Part shown: one piece after another, positions 45,500 through 53,391 of the stretch | Position numbering within the stretch: the first letter of the stretch is position 1 | Layout of the letters: every line of letters begins with the position of its first letter | Origin: Deinococcus roseus | GTDB lineage: Bacteria > Deinococcota > Deinococci > Deinococcales > Deinococcaceae | NCBI RefSeq assembly: GCF_014646895.1 | Contig: NZ_BMOD01000004.1 | Location: 186,001-250,000 of the forward strand | Reading direction: 5' to 3' | DNA: 64,000 nt | Notes under the pieces: generated by a model | The model's input: only the letters and a program-made list of their open reading frames with translations | What the model was told of the DNA's origin: nothing | Databases searched by the model: none | Position numbers and translations under genes: made by a program

Positions 45500-46303
45500 T
45501 TGAACGGAAAAGTGATTGTGGTGACCTCTGGTAAAGGTGGCGTGGGCAAGACCACCACCACTGCCAACATCGGCACAGGACTCGCCAAGCTCGGGCAGAA
45601 GGTCGCCATCATTGACGTGGACGTGGGCCTCAGAAACCTGGACGTGGTGATGGGCCTGGAATCCCGCGTGGTTTTTGACCTGGTGGATGTCCTCGAAGGG
45701 GCATGCAAAGTCAGACAGGCCCTGATCCGCGACAAGCGCGTGGAGAACCTGTTTCTGCTGCCTGCCGCGCAGACCCGCGACAAGGACTCCCTCAGCCCCG
45801 ACAAAATGCATGAACTGATCAAGATGATGCTGGAAGAAGAAGGCTTCGACCGCATCCTGATCGACTCCCCTGCAGGCATCGAAATGGGCTTCAAAACCGC
45901 TGCTGCACCCGCAGAGGCTGCCCTTGTGGTGGTCAACCCTGAGGTGTCCAGCGTGCGTGACGCCGACCGCATCATCGGACTGCTGGAAGCGCAGCAGGTG
46001 CCAGAAATCAAACTGGTGATCAACCGCCTGCGTCCCAAGATGGTCGCCAAGGGCAACATGCTCTCCGTGGAAGACGTGCTGGAAATCCTGGGAACCAAAC
46101 CCATCGGCATCATTCCAGAAGACGAAAACATCCTGGTGTCCACCAACGTCGGTGAACCCGCCGTGCTGGGAGACTCCAAAGCCGGTCAGGCCTTCATGAA
46201 CACCGCCCGACGCATCATCGGTGAGGACATCCCCTTCATGAACCTGGAAGAGGACAAGGGACTGATTGCCACCCTGCGCCGCATTTTCGGAGGTGGTCGG
46301 TGA
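45500..46303 (+). CDS. minD: Septum-site determining ATPase MinD
   Basis: Positions the division septum by recruiting MinC and MinE to the membrane. 267 residues from TTG 45500 with GGAGG upstream. Deviant Walker A GKGGVGKTTT (about 10-19), switch I/II VDVGLRNLDVVMG and IDSPAGIE, and a C-terminal amphipathic membrane helix (GLIATLRRIFG). Coupled to minE by a one-base TGATG overlap. minC is not in this window. Confidence 0.96.
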   Translation: MNGKVIVVTSGKGGVGKTTTTANIGTGLAKLGQKVAIIDVDVGLRNLDVVMGLESRVVFDLVDVLEGACKVRQALIRDKRVENLFLLPAAQTRDKDSLSPDKMHELIKMMLEEEGFDRILIDSPAGIEMGFKTAAAPAEAALVVVNPEVSSVRDADRIIGLLEAQQVPEIKLVINRLRPKMVAKGNMLSVEDVLEILGTKPIGIIPEDENILVSTNVGEPAVLGDSKAGQAFMNTARRIIGEDIPFMNLEEDKGLIATLRRIFGGGR

Positions 46304-46542
46304 TGTTCTGGGGCAGAAAAAACCGCACCAAAGAAACCCTTAAAAACCGCCTGGAGCTGGTGCTGGCCTACGACCGCGCCCAGATTCCCCCCGGACGGGT
46401 TGAGGCCCTCAGAAAAGAGCTGCTGGAAGTGGTGGAGCGTTACTTCCCCAAAAACACCAGCAAGGTCCAGCCCAACATCGAAGTGGAACAGCGCGGAGAC
46501 ACGGTGGTTCTGACCGCCAGCATCCCTCTGGACAACCAGTAA
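46303..46542 (+). CDS. minE: Cell division topological factor MinE
   Basis: Stimulates MinD ATP hydrolysis and drives its oscillation. 79 residues from ATG 46303; a GTG at 46300 would add one residue. The N-terminal anti-MinCD helix has LELVLAYDRAQIPPG and the C-terminal dimer domain ends VEQRGDTVVLTASIPL. Normal length for the family. Confidence 0.93.
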   Translation: MFWGRKNRTKETLKNRLELVLAYDRAQIPPGRVEALRKELLEVVERYFPKNTSKVQPNIEVEQRGDTVVLTASIPLDNQ

Positions 46543-46555
46543 AGCTTTGAGTTCA

Positions 46556-46590
46556 GAAGCCCCTGCCTTTTGGGTGGGGGTTTTTGTTTG
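46556..46590 (+). terminator. Terminator after minE
   Basis: CCCCTGCC and GGTGGGG form an imperfect GC-rich stem with TTTTTG following. Confidence 0.6.
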
Positions 46591-46620
46591 GTGGGTCTGG
46601 GTTTTTCGGTGATGTGTTTC

Positions 46621-46648
46621 GTAGGGGCGAGGCGTGCCTCGCCCCTAC
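46621..46648. repeat. REP-like intergenic palindrome
   Basis: GTAGGGGCGAGGC and its exact 13-base complement separated by GT. This kind of GC-rich palindrome recurs between genes in many bacterial genomes. Only one copy is seen here. Confidence 0.7.
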
Positions 46649-46702
46649 AATCGCTGATAATTTGTTGGCGAGGGAACAGCACGCTGCGTCCCGATACATG
46701 GC

Positions 46703-47044
46703 CTATTCCAAGATCAGATCACTCAATTGTGTTTTTAAATTTTCCATCAGGGCGTCAGACACAGAGTGGGAGTAAATGTTGTTTTCAAGGACATACTTGA
46801 GAAGCGCAATAACGATCAAACCCTCCTTTTTATTAAGCACCGTAAAGCCAAATGCATTGATATTCATTCTAAGATCCTCAACCAGATCAAAGGCTTCTAC
46901 GGGATCACATTTTAAAACCACTTCTTCTAAACCATCAGGAATATAGAACATCAAGCAATCTATAAATGTCCAGATCAGATCATGTGCAACAACCGCATCG
47001 ATGTCAAGACGTATCAGGCTTCGTTCCATTCTTTTCAACATCAT
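46703..47044 (-). CDS. AT-rich orphan protein
   Basis: 113 residues, visibly lower in GC than neighbouring genes, rich in Leu, Ile and Asp, with no signal peptide. I start it at ATG 47044, six bases after TACTTT, the leaderless pattern seen elsewhere here; a TTG at 47062 overlaps that box. I do not recognise the family. Composition suggests recent acquisition. The REP-like palindrome is near its 3' end. Confidence 0.6.
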   Translation of the reverse strand: MMLKRMERSLIRLDIDAVVAHDLIWTFIDCLMFYIPDGLEEVVLKCDPVEAFDLVEDLRMNINAFGFTVLNKKEGLIVIALLKYVLENNIYSHSVSDALMENLKTQLSDLILE

Positions 47045-47050
47045 GTCTGT

Positions 47051-47056
47051 AAAGTA
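47051..47056 (-). promoter_or_regulatory. Leaderless -10 of AT-rich orphan
   Basis: TACTTT on the minus strand, six bases before the ATG at 47044. Confidence 0.4.
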
Positions 47057-47064
47057 GCACAAAA

Positions 47065-47091
47065 CCCTCAGCCAGATTACAAAACTGAGGG
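47065..47091 (-). terminator. Weak terminator after transglutaminase cluster
   Basis: CCCTCAG pairs with CTGAGGG; on the minus strand TTTTGT follows. Confidence 0.5.
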
Positions 47092-47123
47092 CATCCAGAA
47101 AACCAAATTTATGTTTGACAGAA

Positions 47124-48002
47124 TCAGAATTTCCTGATGGTCACTTCCACCTTCAGGTCAGATTTCCCCCCACCTGCATGCACGCCGTTCAGAGGGGCCA
47201 CATCGGCGTAATCCCGGCCCACAGCAGCCACGATGTGTTCGTCCTGCACCCGGACGCCGTTGGTGGGGTCCCAGCCTGCCCAGCCAATTTCGGGCAGGTA
47301 GACTTCGGTCCAGGCATGGGAGGCCTGTGCACCGTTCCAGTTGGCGTGCCGCTCAGAGTAGAGGTAGCCAGAAACGTACCTTGCTGCAATCCCATGTTCC
47401 CGCAGCAGGGCAATCATCAGGTGGGCGTAATCCTGACACACGCCTTTTTTGTGTTCGGTGAATTCTTTGAGGGAGGTGAACACATCTGTCACCCCTGGGG
47501 TGTACTGGATGGATGCAAAAATCTGCTGGTTGAGGGCATCCAGGAATTGCAGAATGTCCTGTTCTGGCTGAGGTCCAGAGAAATCCATTCTGGTGGTCCA
47601 CTCCCCTGCTGGCACATGCTGTGAGGGAAGCAGAAATTCCGTCAGGTGGTCAGGAAGCAAACCTGAATAGTTGTGGCATGCACACAGCTGTTCTGGCAAA
47701 TCCTGGGCAAAGACCTCGATGATGCCTCTGGAGAGAATGACCAGTTCTCTGTGCTGCTGCTCGATGTGGAATTCGTGGGCCACATTGCCGAAGTAATCGG
47801 TGTGGAACCTCAGGTGACCGGAAGGTTTGAGCAAAAGGTCATAGTCCAGCAGTTTCTGGGTGTTGCTGGAAGGCTGCAAATGCAGGGTGCCATAACTGTC
47901 CCAGGCGTCTTCTTCATAGGTGTACTGGGTGAGGTGCTCGAAGGTGTACCGGGTCACCCTTGTATCTTCGGTGCTGGTTCCCGGCAAATCAAGCCAGGTC
48001 AT
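47124..48002 (-). CDS. Transglutaminase-like cysteine peptidase
   Basis: 292 residues: an N-terminal beta domain with YTFEHLTQYTYEEDAWDS and a transglutaminase-fold catalytic domain. The Cys-His-Asp triad is complete: Cys189 in KKGVCQDYAH, His229 in ASHAWTEVYLP and Asp245 in GWDPTNG. No signal peptide. It forms the last gene of a minus-strand trio with the alpha-E and ATP-grasp genes, overlapping alpha-E by four bases. In such clusters the transglutaminase-like enzyme is proposed to process or release the peptide-like product; not tested here. Confidence 0.88.
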   Translation of the reverse strand: MTWLDLPGTSTEDTRVTRYTFEHLTQYTYEEDAWDSYGTLHLQPSSNTQKLLDYDLLLKPSGHLRFHTDYFGNVAHEFHIEQQHRELVILSRGIIEVFAQDLPEQLCACHNYSGLLPDHLTEFLLPSQHVPAGEWTTRMDFSGPQPEQDILQFLDALNQQIFASIQYTPGVTDVFTSLKEFTEHKKGVCQDYAHLMIALLREHGIAARYVSGYLYSERHANWNGAQASHAWTEVYLPEIGWAGWDPTNGVRVQDEHIVAAVGRDYADVAPLNGVHAGGGKSDLKVEVTIRKF

Positions 48003-48946
48003 GCGTACCTCGCCAGGAAGTACAGGCGGCCCATGTCGTCGCTGATCTTCCAGAGGGCATCTGCCATGTCCCGGAGCATCTGGGTGTTGCCAGACAACAG
48101 GCTGTCCATGGGAACCCCGTAATCCAGCTGTGCGATCAGCCAGCCCAGTTTGCGGGAGATCTCGCGGGAGCTGTGCTGGGTCAGGTCTGCGAGTTCTTCC
48201 AGGATGTTCTTCAGGGTCTGCAGATTGTAAATCACGCTTCTTGGAAAAGTCTGGCTCTGCATCAGAAAGGCCGCAATGCGGGCAGGTTCCAGTCTGGACT
48301 GGTATTGTTTGCGGTAGCCCTCGTAAGCAGAGACGCTTTTCAGAACAGCCATCCAGTGGTGGTTCTGGATTTCCACCTGGTTCTGGGCAGCGGTGGGAAT
48401 GTCCTGGTAGTATTCCGCCAGCATCCTCAAGACGCTGTCTGCGCGTTCCAGCATGCGCCCGGCCTGCAGGAACAGCCAGCCTTCATCTCTGGGCAGGGTG
48501 GCTTCTGCAATCCCAAAGAACAGATGGCTGGCATCTCTGGCCGTGATGCAGTAACTGTGCAGCCCGTCTTCGTTGATGAGTTCCTGGTTGGCAAACCCCA
48601 GTTTGAAGTACTCCCGGTTGATGACCTCCCACATTTCGCTGGGGATGCGGTCCCTCAGGCTGCGGGCGTTTTCCCGTGCTGCGGTGATGCAGCCCCGGAT
48701 GCTGGAGTTGTTGCTGGGGTGAATGGCAAGCCACACCGGAACGTTGTAGGGGGTCACTTCCGGGAAGTGTTCCTGAAAGCTCTCCTGGGAGGTGGTGATT
48801 CTTAAAAGCGGCTCCCAGCGCACCGGGAACCATTTGGGGGCTTCCAGGGTGGCGTGGTAATTCACATCAAGAAGGCGGGCAATGTTTTCGGCCCTTTCCA
48901 CGTACCTGCCCATCCAGAACAGGTTTTCTGCAAGTCTACTCAGCAT
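47999..48946 (-). CDS. Alpha-E domain protein
   Basis: 315 residues, almost all alpha-helical. The opening MLSRLAENLFWMGRYVERAENIARLLDVN is the signature of the alpha-E domain, which occurs next to, or fused with, circularly permuted ATP-grasp proteins. It has no recognised catalytic motif and is thought to be a partner or scaffold. Six bases separate it from the ATP-grasp gene and its stop overlaps the transglutaminase start. Confidence 0.9.
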   Translation of the reverse strand: MLSRLAENLFWMGRYVERAENIARLLDVNYHATLEAPKWFPVRWEPLLRITTSQESFQEHFPEVTPYNVPVWLAIHPSNNSSIRGCITAARENARSLRDRIPSEMWEVINREYFKLGFANQELINEDGLHSYCITARDASHLFFGIAEATLPRDEGWLFLQAGRMLERADSVLRMLAEYYQDIPTAAQNQVEIQNHHWMAVLKSVSAYEGYRKQYQSRLEPARIAAFLMQSQTFPRSVIYNLQTLKNILEELADLTQHSSREISRKLGWLIAQLDYGVPMDSLLSGNTQMLRDMADALWKISDDMGRLYFLARYA

Positions 48947-48952
48947 GGGGCC

Positions 48953-50509
48953 TCACTGTTGTTGCGCTTCCTGGGCGGCCCGGATCGCTTCCAGGGCCAG
49001 GTCAGGTTGGTGGTCTTCAAGGTCGGGGAAACTGACCGGGGATTCCAGCAGGTTTTGCTGCTGTGGGAAATCATCGTCTTCCAGCACCCAGGTGTCTTTT
49101 GACCCGCCGCCCTGTGAGCTGTTGACCACCAGTGATCCGCGTTTGAGGGCCACACGTGTGAGGCCTCCGGGAATGATGGTGGTGTCCTGCCCCATCAGAA
49201 TGAAGGGCCTGAGGTCGATGTGACAGGGTTCAAAGTTGCCCGTGTCCTTGTAGTAACTGGGATGCACGCTCAGGGAGATGGTGGGCTGGGCAATGAAGTT
49301 TCTGGGATTGGCTTTGACTTTCTGAAGGTAATCCTGAATCTCCTGTCTGGAAGCCTGAGGGCCAATCAGCATGCCATATCCGCCCGATTCACCCACAGGT
49401 TTGAACACCAGGTCCTGGGCGTTTTCCAGCATGTACACCAGGTCCTGACTTTTGGTTCCAGAGAAGGTCTCTACGTTGTCCAGGATGGGCTCTTCGGAGA
49501 GGTAGTACCGGATCATCTCTGGCACGTAAGGGTATACAGCCTTGTCGTCTGCGATGCCAGCCCCGGGTGCATTGGCAAGGGCCACGTTTCCTGCCCTCAC
49601 CGCCTGCATCAGACCAGGAACACCCAGGGCACTGTCTGGCCTGAAAGCTGCTGGGTCCAGAAAGTCATCGTCGATGCGGCGGTAAATCACATCCACTTGC
49701 GCCCGTCCATAAGTGGTGCGCATGAACACCTTGCCTTCTGAGACAAAGAGGTCACGGCCTTCCACCAGTTCCACACCCATCTGCTGGGCCAGGAAAGCGT
49801 GTTCAAAATAGGCACTGTTGTAGATGCCCGGAGAGAGCACCACAATGGTGGGTTCTTCCATTTGCCTGGGCGAGAGGCTGTGCAAAAGTTCCAGCAATGC
49901 GGTGGTGTAATGCTGCACCGGACGCACCCTGTACTGCCTGAACAGTCTGGGAAAAATGCGGGTCATGGCGGTGCGGTTGGCCAGCACATAACTGACCCCA
50001 CTGGGGCAGCGCAGGTTGTCTTCCAGAATGCGGTAATTCCCCTGCTCATCCCGGATCAGGTCCGACCCGACCACATGGGTGTAAACCCCATAAGGCACCT
50101 GAATCCCGAACATCTCGCGCCTGAAGTTGGGGCTGGAATGGATCAGATCGTATGGGACTTTTCTGTCTTTCAAGATGCGCTGGGAGCCATACAGGTCCTG
50201 CAGGAACAAATTGATGGCCTTGACCCGTTGCTTCAGACCCCGTTCCAGGGTTTGCCATTCCTGGGCCGGAATGATCCTGGGGAGCATGTCAAACGGGATG
50301 GTCCGTTCTGTTCCCTGGGCATCTCCGTACACCGTGAATGTGATGCCCTGGTTGCGAAAGCTCAGGTCACTGAGGCTGGCCCGACGTTCAAACTCCTGCT
50401 CTCCCAGTTTGGACAGCTGGTCCATCAGGACATGGTAATGTCCCCGCACCTGATCGGGAGTGGAATACACCTCATTGAACGCCTGTTGCGTGAAAGACAC
50501 TGCTGGCAT
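48953..50509 (-). CDS. Circularly permuted type 2 ATP-grasp protein
   Basis: 518 residues from ATG 50509, which has AGGGAGTGAC immediately upstream; in-frame ATGs at 50566 and 50614 lack that. Family elements include QDLYGSQRILKDR, the nucleotide region ILEDNLRCPSGVSYVLANR, YRRIDDDFLDP, LANAPGAGIADDKAVYPYVP, the glycine loop KPVGESGGYGMLIG and AQPTISLSVHP. Proteins of this type are proposed amide-bond ligases that make peptide-like small molecules or modify proteins. First gene of the trio. Substrate unknown. Confidence 0.92.
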   Translation of the reverse strand: MPAVSFTQQAFNEVYSTPDQVRGHYHVLMDQLSKLGEQEFERRASLSDLSFRNQGITFTVYGDAQGTERTIPFDMLPRIIPAQEWQTLERGLKQRVKAINLFLQDLYGSQRILKDRKVPYDLIHSSPNFRREMFGIQVPYGVYTHVVGSDLIRDEQGNYRILEDNLRCPSGVSYVLANRTAMTRIFPRLFRQYRVRPVQHYTTALLELLHSLSPRQMEEPTIVVLSPGIYNSAYFEHAFLAQQMGVELVEGRDLFVSEGKVFMRTTYGRAQVDVIYRRIDDDFLDPAAFRPDSALGVPGLMQAVRAGNVALANAPGAGIADDKAVYPYVPEMIRYYLSEEPILDNVETFSGTKSQDLVYMLENAQDLVFKPVGESGGYGMLIGPQASRQEIQDYLQKVKANPRNFIAQPTISLSVHPSYYKDTGNFEPCHIDLRPFILMGQDTTIIPGGLTRVALKRGSLVVNSSQGGGSKDTWVLEDDDFPQQQNLLESPVSFPDLEDHQPDLALEAIRAAQEAQQQ

Positions 50510-50938
50510 GTCACTCCCTTCAGCACCGCTGGCAGGGGCAACCAGCCTGGTCGCATGAATATTCATATATATGACACAATTATGGGCAAATTTCAAGCAA
50601 ATAAGTGAAATCAATGCATATTAATGGGAGTCAATTTTATATTTTTGCACCCTTAATGCGTCCCCAGCAAGATGTCTAATCACATTTTCACAGACACCTG
50701 AGGTGGCACAATAATGGGATGGGCCCGGATTGTATCCACAAAACGAGCGTTGCAGCCCATAACACACATCCTCAGGAAAACCCCTGCTGGTTTTCATTGA
50801 CAAGGCCCCCTGCAGAGCTTTACTCTCATGCAACAGTCCAAGGTCAAAGTTTTCTCTCAAAACGCACCCCTCCCCCACAGGTACGCGTCAGACCGCCTTT
50901 CTTTCCAGGACTGAAGAAGTCAGAAGCGAGAGAACCGC
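50510..50938. other. Intergenic region, 430 bp
   Basis: AT-rich upstream region of the ATP-grasp cluster with a perfect palindrome ATGAATATTCAT (50555-50566) next to TATATAT, then a second section with TTGACA-N18-TACTCT (50797-50826) reading toward the transposase-like gene. No other gene seen. Confidence 0.55.
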
Positions 50939-51322
50939 ATGCAAGAAGTCAGTATCTATCGGCTCACCGATGAACAATGGGACACCATGCTCCTGGGCGT
51001 CCCCAAGCTGAACGTGCGAGACCGCCATGTGTTCGAGGCGATTTTGCATGTCCTCAGCACCGCTCTCCCCTGGCAAGACATGCCCGAGGATTTTGGCATC
51101 ACCTCGCGCACCGCCTGGAACAGATACCAGAAATGGCAGGAGCAAGCCATCTGGGAAGACCTCCTTTGCAGCTTTCTGGGTTCATTTCCGGTCCACATGC
51201 GTCTGGGCTGGGAACGCACCCTGCGGGAAGCCGCCCTGCAGCGTGCCCAGAAGTTCGGCACGCGCAAACGCCCTCTCGTGCACGAGATGGCCGTGGTTCC
51301 GGTTTTTGTGGCAGACAACTGA
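50939..51322 (+). CDS. Solitary IS5-type transposase N-terminal (DUF4096) domain protein
   Basis: 127 residues. The first 80 match the DUF4096 DNA-binding part that begins IS5-family transposases: LTDEQWDTMLLGVP, HVFEAILHVLSTALPWQDMPEDFGITSRTAWNRYQKW. The DDE catalytic part is missing, and the remaining residues are basic and unlike a transposase. I see no terminal inverted repeats around it. The frame ends cleanly and is closed by a strong terminator, so it may be a domesticated DNA-binding protein rather than debris. Confidence 0.7.
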   Translation: MQEVSIYRLTDEQWDTMLLGVPKLNVRDRHVFEAILHVLSTALPWQDMPEDFGITSRTAWNRYQKWQEQAIWEDLLCSFLGSFPVHMRLGWERTLREAALQRAQKFGTRKRPLVHEMAVVPVFVADN

Positions 51323-51332
51323 ACCGGAACAC

Positions 51333-51363
51333 AAAAGACCCCGAGAATTTCTCGGGGTCTTTT
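51333..51363. terminator. Bidirectional terminator
   Basis: AAAAGACCCCGAGAA pairs exactly with TTCTCGGGGTCTTTT, between convergent genes. Confidence 0.92.
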
Positions 51364-51377
51364 CTTTGGTGTGTCTT

Positions 51378-53207
51378 TCAGTACTTCAAACCAAACCCAT
51401 AAGCAAACAGGGGATCGTAGGTCTTGTCTCCCACATTGATGGGCAATTGATCCATGTTTCTGGGCCAGCTGATGGGCAGTTTTCCGGTGAAGTTGAAATC
51501 TCCAAACAGCACATCTGCAACGCCCTGGCCTTCAGAACCGGGCAGCCATGCGGCAACCAGAGCGTTCATTTTGGGCAGGTCATCGGTGAGGATCTGGGGA
51601 CGACCGGACACCACCACCACCACACACTTCATGGCAGCGCAGACGTTCTGGATGGCCCGGCGGTCTCCGTCTCCCAGGCTGAGGTCCATCTTGTCACCCT
51701 GACCTTCGGCGTAGGGGCGTTCACCGACCACCACGATGCCCAGATCGTAGCCTTTGGCCTCGTCGGCTTCAGGCCATTTCACGTAATCCACCTTGCTGCT
51801 GGCACTGACGGTGCTCTTGATGCCCTGCAAAATGGTGGTTCCGGGAATGATGTCGCCGCTTCTGCCTTGCCAGGTCATGGTCCAGCCACCCGACTGGTTG
51901 CCGATGTCATCTGCGTTGCTGCCTGCCACCAGAATTCTGGCGGTGTCTTTCTTGAGGGGCAGCACCTGCTCGTTTTTCAGCAGCACCAGGGATTCCCGCA
52001 CGGCCTGACGGGCCAGATCGCGGTGCTCCTGGGAGCCAAACTGGTTGAAGTAAGAGCGGTCTGTGAAGGGGTTCTCAAAGAGGCCCAGTTTGAATTTCTG
52101 GGTGAGGATGCGGCTCACGGCGTCATCAATGCGGCTCATGGGGATGTTGCCTGCCTTGATTTCAGCTGTGAGGGTGTCGGTGAAACGGACGTAGTTGTTG
52201 GGCTCCATCACCATGTCCACGCCTGCGTTGATGGCCTCTCGCACGTTTTTGGCAGGATCAGGGGAAATCTGGTCGATGCCCGCCCAGTCGGAAATCACAA
52301 AGCCCTTGAAGCCCAGTTCATTTTTCAGCACATCGGTCAGCAGGTATTTGTGGCCGTGCAGTTTCACCCCGTTGAAGCTGGAGAAAGACGCCATGATGCT
52401 GCCCACACCTTTTTCAATGGCAGCCTTGTAAGGGGGCAGGTGAATCTTGCGCAGTTCTTCTTCAGAGATGCGGGTGTCTCCCTGGTCCAGACTGTAGTTT
52501 CCGGTGTTGCTGGAGTCCAGGGCTGTGCCCCCATCGCCCACATAGTGCTTGGCGGTGGCAAGAATGGTTCCAGGTTTGCCCAGGTCTCCCTGATAGCCCT
52601 CAATGACGGAGGTCATCATGGTGGCAATTTCTGGGTCTTCCCCGAAGGATTCATAGGTGCGGCCCCAGCGTTCATCTCTGGCAATGCACACACAGGGCGA
52701 GAAGGTCCAGCGAATCCCGGTGGCATACACTTCTGCTGCGGTGGCTGCGCCGATCTTCTTGACCAGTTCTGGATCGCGGGTGGCCCCCAGTCCGATGTTG
52801 TGGGGGAAGATGGTTGCCCCATAAACGTTGTTGTGTCCGTGTACAGCATCAATTCCGTACAGCATAGGGATTTTGAGCGGAGCTTCCAGGGCTTTTCTCT
52901 GGAAGGCGTCGATCATGTTGGCCCAGCCTTCAGGAGAGTTGTCTCCGGGAACAGACCCACCACCGCTGAGGATGGAACCAAAACCATAAAACCCAATGTC
53001 ATCGAGGTTTTTGATGTTGCCCCGTTCGGCCTGGGTCATCTGGCCCACCTTGTCTTCCAGGGACATTCTGGAGAGCAGGTCTTTGACCCGTTCTTCCACG
53101 GGCAGTTTGGGGTCCATGTAAGGAACAGCATCCTGGGCTTGAGCGGATGCTGCACTGGTCAATAAAAGGGCAGTGAGAAGCTGGGTGGCGCGGGACTTGA
53201 GAAACAT
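51378..53207 (-). CDS. GH3 beta-glucosidase, secreted
   Basis: Removes glucose from the non-reducing end of beta-glucans. 609 residues from ATG 53207, with GGAGG five bases upstream; the in-frame GTG at 53210 is too close to that site. Signal peptide about 1-24 (ASAQA). The (beta/alpha)8 domain has IDAVHGHNNV, AKHYVGDGGT and nucleophile Asp307 in VISDWAGID; the second domain has LVLLKNEQVLPLKK and VVVVSGRP. Exo-beta-glucanase-like. A LacI-type operator overlaps the -35 of its promoter. Confidence 0.92.
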   Translation of the reverse strand: MFLKSRATQLLTALLLTSAASAQAQDAVPYMDPKLPVEERVKDLLSRMSLEDKVGQMTQAERGNIKNLDDIGFYGFGSILSGGGSVPGDNSPEGWANMIDAFQRKALEAPLKIPMLYGIDAVHGHNNVYGATIFPHNIGLGATRDPELVKKIGAATAAEVYATGIRWTFSPCVCIARDERWGRTYESFGEDPEIATMMTSVIEGYQGDLGKPGTILATAKHYVGDGGTALDSSNTGNYSLDQGDTRISEEELRKIHLPPYKAAIEKGVGSIMASFSSFNGVKLHGHKYLLTDVLKNELGFKGFVISDWAGIDQISPDPAKNVREAINAGVDMVMEPNNYVRFTDTLTAEIKAGNIPMSRIDDAVSRILTQKFKLGLFENPFTDRSYFNQFGSQEHRDLARQAVRESLVLLKNEQVLPLKKDTARILVAGSNADDIGNQSGGWTMTWQGRSGDIIPGTTILQGIKSTVSASSKVDYVKWPEADEAKGYDLGIVVVGERPYAEGQGDKMDLSLGDGDRRAIQNVCAAMKCVVVVVSGRPQILTDDLPKMNALVAAWLPGSEGQGVADVLFGDFNFTGKLPISWPRNMDQLPINVGDKTYDPLFAYGFGLKY

Positions 53208-53251
53208 CACAACCTCCGGGGTCGAACTTTGTTTTTTAGGTTAACAATGAC

Positions 53252-53289
53252 ACTATAGCATTGCGATATCACCCATGCAAGCGCTTTCA
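53252..53289 (-). promoter_or_regulatory. Promoter and LacI-family operator of GH3 gene
   Basis: Minus-strand TTGCAT (53280-53275), 17 bases, TATAGT (53257-53252) with a TGC extension. The near-palindrome TGCAAGCGCTTTCA (plus, 53276-53289) with central AAGCGCTT is the classic LacI/GalR operator core and covers the -35. Confidence 0.72.
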
Positions 53290-53351
53290 CAATTGATTGC
53301 TTGAACAAACCATTACAGATTCAAATTTTCAACTCATCTGGGCAAAATCAG

Positions 53352-53374
53352 AAAGGCCCGAACAAGTCGGGCCC
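53352..53374 (-). terminator. Terminator after tdh
   Basis: GGCCCGA/TCGGGCC stem with a five-base loop; T-rich on the minus strand. Confidence 0.75.
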
Positions 53375-53391
53375 GGAAAAACACGTGATTT

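Noticed and set aside
51027..53165. Plus-strand 712-residue frame
   Set aside because: Antisense to the GH3 gene; it crosses a strong terminator.
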